DNA of 36,395 nucleotides from JAGORM01 sp050255815 (GTDB lineage: Bacteria; Patescibacteriota; Microgenomatia; Levybacterales; GWA1-39-11). Below, one piece after another: positions 23,094 through 32,216 of this stretch (position 1 is the first letter of the stretch; the number at the start of each line of letters is the position of its first letter). Below the pieces are notes generated by a model. That model was given only the letters and a program-made list of their open reading frames with translations. It had not been told where the DNA came from and searched no databases. The stretch is from positions 1-36,395 of the forward strand of contig JBLMVJ010000008.1 in assembly GCA_050255815.1 (NCBI GenBank), written 5' to 3'. Made by a program: the position numbers and the translations under genes.

Positions 23094-23163
23094 TACTCAA
23101 TACTCAATACTAAATACTAAATACTCAATACTAAATACTCAATACTCAATACCTTATACTTGA
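23094..23163. repeat. 7-mer tandem array (TACTCAA/TACTAAA)
   Basis: Eight perfect 7-nt units (23094-23149, each TACTCAA or TACTAAA) followed by two degenerate ones, between two convergent genes. Degenerate versions of the same words occur at about 13000, 18700, 25490 and 26450. The rest of 22952-23093 holds other word-like repeats (GTTCATGGT, TAAGATGTAAGAC types). Confidence 0.9.
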
Positions 23164-23165
23164 TA

Positions 23166-24884
23166 CTAATTTACTACTTGTCCTGAGAGCTGTGAGGAGG
23201 GAACGGGGGCTGCAACAGGAGCTGCTTCTTCCATAGTAGTAACCGCGGGGATAGTAAATGTGAACGTGGTACCTTTTCCGGATGTAGAGATAACACTGAT
23301 CTTTCCACCGTGGGATTCTATAATTCCCTTAGAAATATATAGACCCAGACCCGTTCCGCCCTCTTTTCTGATGGCTCCTGAAAGTTGCCCGTATTTTGAG
23401 AAAAGAAGCGGTATTTTTGATTCGGGGATTCCTACCCCGGTATCAGCAACAGAAACTGTTATTTGCCCGTCTGAGAGGTTTGTAGATACCTTTATAGACC
23501 CGTTGTCAGGAGTAAACTTTAATGCGTTAGACAACAGGTTATTGAGAACCTGGCCTATCCGCTGGTTATCAAAAACTGTCTGTCCTATAGCAGTGTCCAG
23601 GCCTGAAGTAATAGTCACATGCCGTTCCTGTGCGGTAAAGGAAAACGCCAGCACTTTTTCATCTACCAGCTTATTCAGCTCCCCTAATGACTTATTCAGG
23701 GTAAACTTGCCGGCTTCCAGTTTAGACATATCCAGGATGTCACCAATTTCCGTAAGCATCCGGTCAGTGGAGTCATATATGATCTGCAGCATCTTCTTCT
23801 CATCCTCAACCTTCAGGCTCCCCTTCAGCAGCATAGAGGAAGCGCCCTTAATGGAAGACAGGGGCGCACGAAGTTCATGAACCACCATACTGGTAAACGT
23901 CTCCCTCATTTTTTCTATGTCGCGTTCAAATGTCACATCTTCCATAGTTACCGCAACCCCTATAATCTTTTCCTCAGAACGCAAAAACACCGGATTCAGG
24001 TAAATCTTAAAAGAACGCTCATAGATAGAAACATCTTTTATAATCATGCTCTTTTTGTCTTTTGCTATATCCTGGATGTTTTTCACCAGGTCATAGTGCA
24101 TGCCAAACCGGGCTATAACAGAGGTGGTATCCGGATGGTCATCTTCTATATGGAGAAATTGTTTAGCTGCAGAGTTAATTGCAGAGAGCCGCAGAACCTC
24201 ACCGTCTATTAAAAATAAAATAGCGCCGGAGGTTACTGAAAACAGGAAGGAGTCCAGCTTTGATTTTTCCGTTGCTATTACATCTTCCAGCCTGCCTACC
24301 GCTGCCGTGGTGTTGTCAATGATCCTGACAACCAGCTCTTTATCTTCTTTAGAAAATGCGTTTGGCCTGAAGGAGGACAAAGAAATTACCCCAACACATT
24401 CACTGTTAATTACAATGGGGATTGCCAGAAATGTCTGGGGGGCTTCCTGGTCTGAATGTTCTCCGGGCTTGAGTATTTCACGTTCCGCAGCTTCAATAAT
24501 CCGGTAAGAATCATGGGGCAGTTTTTCATATAGTGACTGCAAGGTACTTTCCTTAAAGGAACTGACAAATGAATCCGGCACAAAATCTTTTTGGAAGAGT
24601 TTTAAGGTAATAGTCTTATGGTCAACCAGAGCATAAGAAACTATTGAGGTATTCATAATGTACTGGGCGGTTGAAACAATAGATTCTGCTATAGCTTTAA
24701 TATCCAGGGAATATCCTATCTGGGTGGAAACAGCCTGAGCAATGGAAAGCTCATAGAGGCGCTTCTGGAATTCCGCATTCTTGTGCTTCAACTCTTCCTC
24801 TGTTTTTCGCAGCCTCTTTGCCAGGAAGTGGACCACATAGAAAAAAAGGATAGCTCCGCCGATAATAAGAAGAATAGTTTGCAT
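23166..24884 (-). CDS. Sensor histidine kinase (membrane helix, GAF, PAS, HisKA, HATPase)
   Basis: 572 residues. One N-terminal membrane helix (about 3-20) and a coiled coil precede a GAF domain (about 50-200) and a PAS-like domain (about 210-320). The HisKA dimerisation helix holds VVHELRAPLSSIKG, with the phospho-acceptor His at 336. The ATP-binding domain has the N box (LLSNALKF), DTGVGIP and GGTGLGLYIS. The last 25 residues are Ala/Pro-rich. It autophosphorylates and passes phosphate to a receiver. There is no extracellular sensor loop, so the signal is likely intracellular or in the membrane. It lies downstream of the receiver gene, its likely partner. No Shine-Dalgarno site is seen. Confidence 0.95.
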   Translation of the reverse strand: MQTILLIIGGAILFFYVVHFLAKRLRKTEEELKHKNAEFQKRLYELSIAQAVSTQIGYSLDIKAIAESIVSTAQYIMNTSIVSYALVDHKTITLKLFQKDFVPDSFVSSFKESTLQSLYEKLPHDSYRIIEAAEREILKPGEHSDQEAPQTFLAIPIVINSECVGVISLSSFRPNAFSKEDKELVVRIIDNTTAAVGRLEDVIATEKSKLDSFLFSVTSGAILFLIDGEVLRLSAINSAAKQFLHIEDDHPDTTSVIARFGMHYDLVKNIQDIAKDKKSMIIKDVSIYERSFKIYLNPVFLRSEEKIIGVAVTMEDVTFERDIEKMRETFTSMVVHELRAPLSSIKGASSMLLKGSLKVEDEKKMLQIIYDSTDRMLTEIGDILDMSKLEAGKFTLNKSLGELNKLVDEKVLAFSFTAQERHVTITSGLDTAIGQTVFDNQRIGQVLNNLLSNALKFTPDNGSIKVSTNLSDGQITVSVADTGVGIPESKIPLLFSKYGQLSGAIRKEGGTGLGLYISKGIIESHGGKISVISTSGKGTTFTFTIPAVTTMEEAAPVAAPVPSSQLSGQVVN

Positions 24885-24891
24885 AGAGGTT

Positions 24892-24944
24892 GACAGAATG
24901 AGTACGATTTTGAACTCATTCTGTCACCCAGTGTACCCACTGGG
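24892..24944 (-). promoter_or_regulatory. Two strong hairpins between receiver and kinase genes
   Basis: GACAGAATGAGT (24892-24903) and ACTCATTCTGTC (24914-24925) are a perfect 12-bp stem. CCCAGT (24927-24932) and ACTGGG (24939-24944) form a 6-bp stem next to it. The larger stem ends 7 nt before the kinase ATG. No T-run follows, so attenuation, mRNA processing or translational control is more likely than termination. Confidence 0.65.
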
Positions 24945-24950
24945 CTAGCT

Positions 24951-25319
24951 TCAAGTACCCATCAGGCCTTTTACCTTTTCAACTAATCCATCCGGGGAGA
25001 TTTCATACTTCATGATGTAATCTTTTGCGCCCAGGCTCATAGCTTCTTTTACCGTTACGTCATTTGAGAAATTGGAAAGCATGGAGACCGGGGTGTTTAC
25101 GTTAGCACCATTTGTCTTAATAGTCTTTAAGACTTCATTTCCGGATAGATCAGGCAACATCTGGTCCAGAAGTATCACATCAAACTGCTCTGACTGTGCC
25201 AGAGTTATACCGTTTCTGGCGTCTCCGGCAATTTTCACTTCAAACCCAGCATTCTTTAAGGCAGTTTCAAAAACTGAAGCTACCGCTAACTCATCGTCAA
25301 CTAGTAAAACTTTTGCCAT
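24951..25319 (-). CDS. Single-domain response regulator (receiver only)
   Basis: 122 residues, one CheY-like receiver domain. The acidic pair is at Asp8-Asp9, the phospho-acceptor Asp at 52 (VILLDQMLPD), the switch Ser at about 82 (MLSNF) and the conserved Lys at 104 (KDYIMK). There is no output domain, so it should act by protein contact or as a phosphotransfer intermediate. It is the first gene of an operon with the histidine kinase downstream, 66 bp away. A 12-bp palindrome lies 27 bp upstream of the ATG. Confidence 0.94.
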   Translation of the reverse strand: MAKVLLVDDELAVASVFETALKNAGFEVKIAGDARNGITLAQSEQFDVILLDQMLPDLSGNEVLKTIKTNGANVNTPVSMLSNFSNDVTVKEAMSLGAKDYIMKYEISPDGLVEKVKGLMGT

Positions 25320-25345
25320 AATATACAGGCTATGATTCCTCTCAC

Positions 25346-25357
25346 GAGGGTACCCTC
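25346..25357. promoter_or_regulatory. Palindrome upstream of the two-component operon
   Basis: GAGGGTACCCTC is a perfect 12-bp palindrome within a longer imperfect one (CTCACGAGGGTACCCTCAC). It may be an operator. It also contains GGTACC, a core of the 9-mer repeat family, so it may be a repeat unit rather than an operator. Confidence 0.35.
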
Positions 25358-25448
25358 ACATTAAAGTATCACTCCCTCTGGGAAAATGCAAGACCTTAAA
25401 GAGTCAGAGGTGACAAAAGAGACAAAAGCTAAGAAGCTAAAAGCTAAT

Positions 25449-25520
25449 ACCTGATACTCTTGATACTCTTACCCCCCCTCCCCATACTAGATACTGAATA
25501 CTGTATACTCAATACTATCG
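25449..25520 (+). repeat. 9-mer and 7-mer words upstream of the HAD gene
   Basis: ACCTGATAC and TCTTGATAC units (25449-25466) are followed by TACTAGA, TACTGAA, TACTGTA and TACTCAA words (25485-25512). The TATACT at 25504-25509 could serve as a -10 box 12 nt before the next ATG, so the repeat may double as promoter. Confidence 0.6.
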
Positions 25521-25521
25521 T

Positions 25522-26316
25522 ATGATCTCCTACATCTTTGACGTGGACGGCGTCCTCACTAACATTCTGGCAAAACAGGCAAATCCTGAGCTTCTTTCCC
25601 AGGTTGCCGACCTATTAAAAAACGGCAATGTAGTTGTATTTAACACCGGCCGGTCTTTTCCCTGGCTTATCGAACACATCCTCACCCCTTTCCAGAAATA
25701 TATATATCTAAAAGAGTTCGAGGGAAAATTCTTAGCGGTGTGTGAAATGGGTAATATTGTCTATGAGTTCCAAGAAGGCAGTTGGAAAGAAACCATAGAC
25801 CCCTCTACTTCTGTCCCGGAATCGTTAAAAGCTGAGATCAGGCAACTCGTACAAACAGAATATGCTGAGTCTATGTTTTTTGATGACAAAAAAACCATGG
25901 TTTCTGTGGAGGTTATAGATGGTTATGACTCGCAGGAATATCTGCAGCAGCAAAAAAAGCTGATGGACCAAATTCACCAGATACTGCAAAAGCCGGAGTA
26001 CAAAAATTGCCATCTGAAAACTGGATCAAACCAGATAGCACTGGATGTTCAAAATGAAATTTCAGGCAAAAATTTAGGGGCGGAAAAAATTATGGACTGG
26101 TTAAAAAAACAAGGATTCCAGATAAACTCTGTGGTGACTTTTGGGGATAACGCATCAGACCTGGAAATGGCAGAAGCATTTGTTAAGGAATTCACAGTGG
26201 AATTTGTCTACGCAGGCAAAGACCGCGACCAGATTGACTCTTCCAAATACCCCTTCAAAATCACCTTCACAAAGAGCTTGTATGATGAAGGGACACTGGA
26301 GTATCTAAGAAATTGA
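25522..26316 (+). CDS. HAD-superfamily phosphatase (Cof/sucrose-phosphatase type)
   Basis: 264 residues. Motif I is FDVDGVLT (nucleophile Asp7, acid/base Asp9), motif II is NTGRS, and motif IV is GDNASDLEMA (Mg ligands). A lysine for motif III is probably in the SGKNLGAEKI region, and a cap insertion spans about 85-185. This is the type-II-cap class, which dephosphorylates sugar phosphates or similar small molecules. The substrate cannot be told. The protein stands alone. Its stop codon lies inside an R3 repeat, so the last residues may derive from the repeat. No Shine-Dalgarno site is seen. Confidence 0.88.
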   Translation: MISYIFDVDGVLTNILAKQANPELLSQVADLLKNGNVVVFNTGRSFPWLIEHILTPFQKYIYLKEFEGKFLAVCEMGNIVYEFQEGSWKETIDPSTSVPESLKAEIRQLVQTEYAESMFFDDKKTMVSVEVIDGYDSQEYLQQQKKLMDQIHQILQKPEYKNCHLKTGSNQIALDVQNEISGKNLGAEKIMDWLKKQGFQINSVVTFGDNASDLEMAEAFVKEFTVEFVYAGKDRDQIDSSKYPFKITFTKSLYDEGTLEYLRN

Positions 26317-26375
26317 TAGAAATTCATAGAAATAAGGAAATTAATTGTCATTACAACCAGCTTCCTTCATTTGTC
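26308..26375. repeat. Dispersed repeat, family R3
   Basis: AGAAATTGATAGAAATTCAT followed by an ATTAATTGT...ATTACAACCAG...TTCC segment. Related copies are at 32142-32216, 34771-34855 and 35562-35602. The first part is a 10-mer tandem (AAATTGATAG type). Confidence 0.7.
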
Positions 26376-26469
26376 CCTTTTGTCACCTTTGCCTCCTCAC
26401 CTAAAACCTAACGCTCTAATACTCTACCGCTCTTTCCCCTCAATACTCTATACTTAATACTCTCCCTCG

Positions 26470-29400
26470 TCACTGTAGTTTAACCCCTCCCCTCAGATTC
26501 ACATTCCCCCGCAAATTTCTTTGGGGAGGCGGGTAATAGGAAATATCCAGGGTTGCTGCCTTTGCAGGATTTGCATCATACGTGTAAGCAAGTCTCAAGG
26601 CGTTGCCCGAGGATCCGTCTCCAAAGTGCTCTAAACATAACTTATTTCCGGATGCAAACCCTGATCTATTCACAATTTCTTGAATTACAGCCTTTATGTC
26701 TGGTGAGGCATATTGGATATTTGTCGTCCAAGCCGGTATTGCGTTCCATACAACTGAAGCCGATGTAGTCGGTAATGCCCATAGCTCTCCGTCAGTTGTT
26801 GGCGTAGTGGGATTGTCTGCATCTACTCCATAAATGGTGGTATTCATCGTATTATTGCTTTGGTCAAGTGAGGCAGTATACGTTAAAGTTGCAGAAACAA
26901 TATTTGCTCCCCTAGGAACAGTAACATTATTAAAACACATGCCTATATCCCAGGAAGAAAGAGTTCTTCCAACCCGCAGATCAAAGTTGCCAGGTTCAAA
27001 ATCTCCAAATGAAGGATAGTCGCACCAATCATCTGCTGCTGTATTTACCTGTAAATGAAGCGTTGTTGGAGCTGGCGTTGGTGTGGGGGTTGGAGGCACG
27101 GTATAAGTAGTATAGATAGAATATTTGTTACTGTCAGTAGTCTGCCCGGTGAGGGGATCCGGCCATGCCCCATACGTTACCGTTTTATTCACCCCATTCC
27201 CCCCGGAATCGTAATACAGATTTAAAGAGTCTAAAGTCCCTACGCTCCCCCATGTGTAAAGCCAATAATTTGTTGAGGCAGACAGCTGCGGTCCGCCGGT
27301 TATAGAAAAGGTCCGCCAGGCGGTAGTTGTAGTTGCGCTTTCTGTAAACGTATCCTCTGCACTTGTTATTACCTGGGTATTATCCGATTGTTTGTAAATT
27401 GCAGTTTTTGCGTACCCTGAATAATTGTGCACTAAAAAACCATCTATAAATAAATTGTGGTTACCAGAAACTCCAATTGCATAGGTATCTGCCTCATGGC
27501 TACAAAGCAAAGATTCTACCTTTACATACTCGCCATTTGTCCCTATTAATTCATCGCCTATCTCAAGGTCTTTCACCTTCTTTTCACCTTGAGCTGTATA
27601 AATAGTCCCATACCCTGCAAGCGAAAGCTTGTTATTAATAATATATACACCCTGTCTTTGTAGACCAATTTGAAAACTTGTAACACTACCTTGTTCAAGT
27701 GAATGCGTTGCAGTGTTGTAGGTTACCAACCTTTCTCCAATTTCTATATCTTCAACGTTTTTGTATCCTGATTCTGTCAGAACATTGCTGCCTGCGGCAA
27801 TATCTCCTGCTTCAACTGCCTTGGATTCATCATCAACCAGTTTTCCGTTGGCATAATAATTATGGTATTCAGGAACAATTAGATTAAAGCTAACGTTTTT
27901 TTCATTTACTTCTTGTATAGACTGCACTTCAACATCTCCATATTCTGAACGCATCCTATCCTTCACTTTCACCTGCCTTGCCAGCTGCCACCTTCCATTC
28001 ACAAAAAGAGGGTGTCCCTGAGTTACTTTGAGTGTATTGCCAGAGGAATCAGTTATGAGCAGATAGCTGTCATGCTCCCGGGATAGAACTTGTGAAACAC
28101 TTGATGCTTCTATAAAACCTGTTTTAAAATTGAACACCTTGACTTTTTCCCCAGCCTTAACATCTTCAATGTTCTTTTCGCTTGAGTCAGCCATACTGAT
28201 CTTTGTCCCTGCAAGAAAGCTTGGTTTTGCGTTATGCACTAAAAAATTGGCAAAATAGACATGGTTATTCTTAATGCTAATGTTGTATGTGGGGACTTTC
28301 TTATAAACTTTTTTTATCCCTGTTATGGCTATTACGTGTCCTTTATCGCTAAAAAGTTTGTCCCCAATATGCAGATATGTCGCTTCTACCCAATCTCCTT
28401 CCCGGTAAACTCTGTGATTGGGCGTTACACCCACATCTTTACCGTTACTGGTTGTTACAACTAGGTAATAATCTCCCATTTCTTCTGGTTTGTGATGAAA
28501 AAGAGTAACAACAGTGTCGCTCTCCATTTTTTTTATTTTTTCATTAAAGGACTGCACTTTATCACCAAGCTGAATGTCTTTAATTTGCTTATATGATCCG
28601 TCTGCCATAGTGATAAGAGTATCCCCTGTAAAGCAAGTCTGGCTAGATTGGATATATGCTGAAATCATGGTTGGCGTACCTGCTTCCGGCATGGACCAGT
28701 AAGAACCTTTAATAGAGTTATTCATGGCCACACTAGAAGCGCCGGCGGAGGTGTAGCCAAAGGTGGGATCTACCGTGACTGGATATGCCGCTGAAGCAAG
28801 AAAGTCAGGATCTACCGTGACAGAAAGAGTCTTTGCTTTCTCGTCAATGCCCAAGACCCCCCAAACCGAGTTACCCTTAGCATCAATAATCTTGGGGCGG
28901 TAGATGTGAAAGGCTTTTCCGGTGCCGTAATTTTTTCCACCTGTTTTAGAATAATCCCCGGACTTCCCGTCTTTGTAGTACACCGCGTAAGACCCTACTA
29001 CATTTTCCGGCCTCACATTCCCTTCCTTTTTCTCTTTCTCTGTTAACGGCGGCTGGTAGAAAAAATCTAAACCGGTAGTGTCTATGCTGTAGGTAAATAT
29101 ATTCGAGACTGGTTTCTGCTTCAGCAGAATATCGAATTCAAACTTCCCGTCTTTTTGTGCATCTGCAAAATACACTTCCTTCTCCTGGTCTTTCCACCGG
29201 ATGGTGTTATTTTCTGCAGTTGGGGATGAGTTGGTTTCAGGGTAGGCTATTTTAAATTTAGCTTCACCGTCTAGCTTTGAAATCTCTACCTCCGGGCTGA
29301 ATTTTTGGTCACCCTCCCCTCCCACGTCTATTTTGGTATCCTTGGCGGTAATTTCATGATAGTCTTTGCCGAGCTGCATTCCCGCCCTTATTTCCCCCAC

Positions 29401-29523
29401 TGAAGCTAATCCGGATTTAGCGTCAGATTCCACCTGGGATACTGGCGGGTTGGCTGAGTTAAACCAGAAGAATAACCCAGTCACAACACATATAAATATA
29501 ACAATACCTATCAATAATCGCAT
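26470..29523 (-). CDS. Secreted surface protein with three tandem Hint (intein-like) domains
   Basis: 1017 residues. An N-terminal membrane anchor or signal (MRLLIGIVIFICVVTGLFFW) precedes a conserved region shared with two downstream paralogues (to about 260, with AFHIYRPKIIDAKG and YPVTVDPTFGYT). A beta-sandwich domain starts at about 280 and is interrupted at T296. Hint 1 runs Cys297 (CFTGDT) to Asn431 (FLVHN), with TPNH at 367-370. Hint 2 (about 435-565, SFLAGTKI, TQGH) lacks the Cys and ends in VDD. Hint 3 (about 570-700) ends FLVHN. The sandwich resumes at Y701 (YSGYAKTAIYKQSDN). A PTPTPTP linker (about 828-840) leads to a DNRLRE-like beta domain. The C-terminus is NLRGNVNLRGGVKLQ. Expected activity is self-cleavage or splicing outside the cell. 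Confidence 0.88.
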   Translation of the reverse strand: MRLLIGIVIFICVVTGLFFWFNSANPPVSQVESDAKSGLASVGEIRAGMQLGKDYHEITAKDTKIDVGGEGDQKFSPEVEISKLDGEAKFKIAYPETNSSPTAENNTIRWKDQEKEVYFADAQKDGKFEFDILLKQKPVSNIFTYSIDTTGLDFFYQPPLTEKEKKEGNVRPENVVGSYAVYYKDGKSGDYSKTGGKNYGTGKAFHIYRPKIIDAKGNSVWGVLGIDEKAKTLSVTVDPDFLASAAYPVTVDPTFGYTSAGASSVAMNNSIKGSYWSMPEAGTPTMISAYIQSSQTCFTGDTLITMADGSYKQIKDIQLGDKVQSFNEKIKKMESDTVVTLFHHKPEEMGDYYLVVTTSNGKDVGVTPNHRVYREGDWVEATYLHIGDKLFSDKGHVIAITGIKKVYKKVPTYNISIKNNHVYFANFLVHNAKPSFLAGTKISMADSSEKNIEDVKAGEKVKVFNFKTGFIEASSVSQVLSREHDSYLLITDSSGNTLKVTQGHPLFVNGRWQLARQVKVKDRMRSEYGDVEVQSIQEVNEKNVSFNLIVPEYHNYYANGKLVDDESKAVEAGDIAAGSNVLTESGYKNVEDIEIGERLVTYNTATHSLEQGSVTSFQIGLQRQGVYIINNKLSLAGYGTIYTAQGEKKVKDLEIGDELIGTNGEYVKVESLLCSHEADTYAIGVSGNHNLFIDGFLVHNYSGYAKTAIYKQSDNTQVITSAEDTFTESATTTTAWRTFSITGGPQLSASTNYWLYTWGSVGTLDSLNLYYDSGGNGVNKTVTYGAWPDPLTGQTTDSNKYSIYTTYTVPPTPTPTPAPTTLHLQVNTAADDWCDYPSFGDFEPGNFDLRVGRTLSSWDIGMCFNNVTVPRGANIVSATLTYTASLDQSNNTMNTTIYGVDADNPTTPTTDGELWALPTTSASVVWNAIPAWTTNIQYASPDIKAVIQEIVNRSGFASGNKLCLEHFGDGSSGNALRLAYTYDANPAKAATLDISYYPPPQRNLRGNVNLRGGVKLQ

Positions 29524-29687
29524 AGTCTAAGTAAACAATTGACAATTAACCATTAACAATTGACACTTCTCCTGTCACTTGTCACATGTCACTTGTCAAA
29601 TGTCCCCTCTCCCTTCTTCTCATTTATCCCCTTTGTCCCCTTTGTCCCCTCACCTAAAACCTATCACCTAGCACCTAAAACCTTTCC
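29524..29687. repeat. Word-like repeats between surface protein genes
   Basis: TGTCACTTG-type 9-mers (29572-29604), CCTTTGTCC repeats (about 29620-29650) and CCTA-rich words (CACCTAAAACCTATCACCTA). TTGTTA-18-TTTACT ending 6 nt before the ATG of the 26470-29523 gene (minus strand) may be a leaderless promoter. Confidence 0.5.
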
Positions 29688-32129
29688 CTACTGAAACTTC
29701 ACCCCTCCCCTCAAATTCACATTCCCTTTGAAACTAGCTTTAGTATTACCGGAAGCAGTATATGTAGCGTAGATTGAATATTTGTTATTATCTGTAGTCT
29801 GCCCCGTTAACGGGTCCGGCCATGCACCATACGTCACCGTTTTATTTGCCCCATTTCCTCCTGTATCATAGTAAATATTAACTTGTCCTGGAGAATCTGC
29901 CCATGAATAAAGCCAGTAATCTGTTGAAGCTATCAGGGAAGCAGAGGCTGTAAAAACTTGCCATTGAACAGTAGAAATTACATCAAGTTCGTTTGAAACT
30001 GCCACCTGAGTATTATCCGAATATTTATAGAGGGCTGTTTTCATAAAAACACTTCCCTTTTTATTGTGCACCAAAAAGTTTGTGAAAAAATTATGATTTT
30101 TTTTAATCTCTAATGTATAAACAGGTACCTTTGCATAAACTTTTTCAATTGATGTAATTTTAATCTGACTATTCGTATCGTTTAATAAACTTTCTTCTGG
30201 TTTTAAATATTCGGCATACACCCATTTTCCCTCACTGTAAACTGGATGATTTGGGGTAATTTCCACAGTTTTACCGTTATTCGTTTTTATTTTTAAGTAA
30301 TATTCACCCATTTCATCAGGCGAATGGCTGGCTACACTTAAAACAGTATCATTTTCAACTTTATGAGTTACCGCGTTGTAGGACTTTACCACATCTTTAG
30401 CTTTAATGTCTTTAATCTTTTTGTATAATCCATTTCCCATTGAAACCAGTGTTTTTCCTGTAAAACATCCAACTCCCCCAAACGCAGCAATACTAGTCAA
30501 TGTTCCATTTTCTCCTATTGTAAAATGAGATCCTCTTATTGTATTACCAACATCGATTGTTGAAGCGCCTTGAGTGGTATACCCAAATGTAGGATCCACG
30601 GTTACAGGGTATGAAGCAGTATCTAACCACTTCTGGTCTATAGCAATTGATAGCTGACTTTTATTTTTATCTATATCTAAAACGCCCCAGGTCCAATTAC
30701 CCTTACTGTCAATTATCTTTGGCCTATATATATGAAAAACTTTTCCGGTTTGGTATTTTTGTGCCTCCTCTTGGCTGGCATACAGGCTTTTTGAGCCTGA
30801 TTTATAAACTGCGTATGAACCCACCACATTTTCCGGCCTGTACAGCCCTTGGTCTTTTTCCTCCTCAGTTAAAGGAGGCTGGTATAAAAAGTCTAAGCCT
30901 TCAGTATCAATGTTATAGGTAAATATGTTGGTCTCAGGTTTTTGATGAAGGACAATATCAAATTCAAACTTATCTACCGGTACGTCATTTTTTACGTTTG
31001 CAATTACAAATTCTTTGGTCTGCTGTGCCTTAAGCTCATCAAAGGTTTGTGCTTCATCAGGTGTAAAAACCCCGGACTCAAGCTTTTCCTTAAAATGGGT
31101 GGCAAAACGCGGGATTATCTCCTCTACAATTGAGGGCTTGATGTCTTTACTAAGTTCTTCAAGCCCGCCTGTAGGGATGATGTATTTATCCCTTAAGAGC
31201 TGGAGCGTGGGGCGCATGTAGTCTTTAAGGGGAGTATTATATGGGGTTTTGACAAACACATTCAGCCCTACCGTATTTTGGTCCGTTGCTATCCTCCCCA
31301 GAGGCTTTATCTGCAAACCTTTTGTATAGTACAAAAAATCCCCTTGTCTTTTGACAAAATCTTTTTGGCCGTATTTAGAAAGCGACTCATTGATAGATGC
31401 AACCAGCATATCCTTTATTTCATTTCCCCGTGACTTTATCTGCGGATAATAGAAGAAGATTGCAAAAGTCCCATTTTCTGCAGTAGGAATTACGGGACAC
31501 TTAAATTTATCTTCCGTATTAATCCTAACCATTGGGTATGGCAATGCCCGTGGACTTTTAAGATCAATCTCAACATCCCTATCACCAAAAAAAACATATC
31601 CTGCCTCTTTGAGAGCAACCCCTAATATAGAAGGCTGGGTAGATTTTGTCTTATTAAATATCTGGTATGATGCGGCAACATCTTTTAAAGAAGCATCTTT
31701 AATGCTGATGTAGCGGATTTTTCCATTGTCTAAAGCATTCGTGGGGGCTATGGGACCGGTAGATTGCTGCTTTGGGATAGTCTTCAGGAAGACTTCCTGC
31801 TTTTCATCATGCCAAATTATCTTATTATCCAAAGTTTCGGTGGTTGAACCCTTGGGCATCTCATACCTAATGTCCATCTTTGCCTCATCATCCCATTTGG
31901 AAAGAGTGATTTGTGGCTTTATCTGTCCACCGGATTTTGTATCACCAACCGTGACTATCCCATTCTCTGTTTGGAACTTGTGATATGAGCCTAATTGTAT
32001 GCCCTTCTTTATTTGTCCAAAATACGCATCCCCTTCTATATCACCAGTATCCTGGTTCCGGCTGTTAAACCAGAAGAATAACCCAGTCACAACACATATA
32101 AATATAACAATACCTATCAAAATTCGCAT
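29688..32129 (-). CDS. Secreted surface protein with one Hint domain
   Basis: 813 residues, paralogue of the preceding gene. The anchor MRILIGIVIFICVVTGLFFW is nearly identical even at the DNA level. An extra domain of about 265 residues (120-386, with ISIKDASLKDVAASYQIF and YYPQIKSRGNEIKD) interrupts the shared region. The beta-sandwich is broken after G554 by one Hint domain: Cys555 (CFTGKT), TPNH at 625-628, Asn689 (FLVHN). It resumes with KKGSVFMKTALYKYSDN. The residue after the Asn is Lys, not Cys/Ser/Thr, as in bacterial intein-like (BIL) domains. The PTP-linker and DNRLRE part of the 1017-residue paralogue are absent. It ends SFKGNVNLRGGVKFQ. The location is extracytoplasmic; the function is unknown. 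Confidence 0.88.
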   Translation of the reverse strand: MRILIGIVIFICVVTGLFFWFNSRNQDTGDIEGDAYFGQIKKGIQLGSYHKFQTENGIVTVGDTKSGGQIKPQITLSKWDDEAKMDIRYEMPKGSTTETLDNKIIWHDEKQEVFLKTIPKQQSTGPIAPTNALDNGKIRYISIKDASLKDVAASYQIFNKTKSTQPSILGVALKEAGYVFFGDRDVEIDLKSPRALPYPMVRINTEDKFKCPVIPTAENGTFAIFFYYPQIKSRGNEIKDMLVASINESLSKYGQKDFVKRQGDFLYYTKGLQIKPLGRIATDQNTVGLNVFVKTPYNTPLKDYMRPTLQLLRDKYIIPTGGLEELSKDIKPSIVEEIIPRFATHFKEKLESGVFTPDEAQTFDELKAQQTKEFVIANVKNDVPVDKFEFDIVLHQKPETNIFTYNIDTEGLDFLYQPPLTEEEKDQGLYRPENVVGSYAVYKSGSKSLYASQEEAQKYQTGKVFHIYRPKIIDSKGNWTWGVLDIDKNKSQLSIAIDQKWLDTASYPVTVDPTFGYTTQGASTIDVGNTIRGSHFTIGENGTLTSIAAFGGVGCFTGKTLVSMGNGLYKKIKDIKAKDVVKSYNAVTHKVENDTVLSVASHSPDEMGEYYLKIKTNNGKTVEITPNHPVYSEGKWVYAEYLKPEESLLNDTNSQIKITSIEKVYAKVPVYTLEIKKNHNFFTNFLVHNKKGSVFMKTALYKYSDNTQVAVSNELDVISTVQWQVFTASASLIASTDYWLYSWADSPGQVNIYYDTGGNGANKTVTYGAWPDPLTGQTTDNNKYSIYATYTASGNTKASFKGNVNLRGGVKFQ

Positions 32130-32141
32130 AATAAATGGTCA

Positions 32142-32216
32142 AAGAAATTGATAGAAATTCATAGAAATTGATTGATATTAATTGTGATTACAACCAGTTT
32201 CCCAATTTCTACCAGT
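32142..32216. repeat. Dispersed repeat, family R3
   Basis: GAAATTGATAGAAATTCATA followed by GTGATTACAACCAGTTTCCC and ATTTCTACCAG. The last part is complementary to the first (AGAAATTG/CAATTTCT), so the unit can fold back. It lies between two surface genes. Confidence 0.7.

Noticed and set aside
26470..32129. Classical homing inteins
   Set aside because: No endonuclease domain and no Cys/Ser/Thr at the +1 position; the BIL/Hint class fits better.
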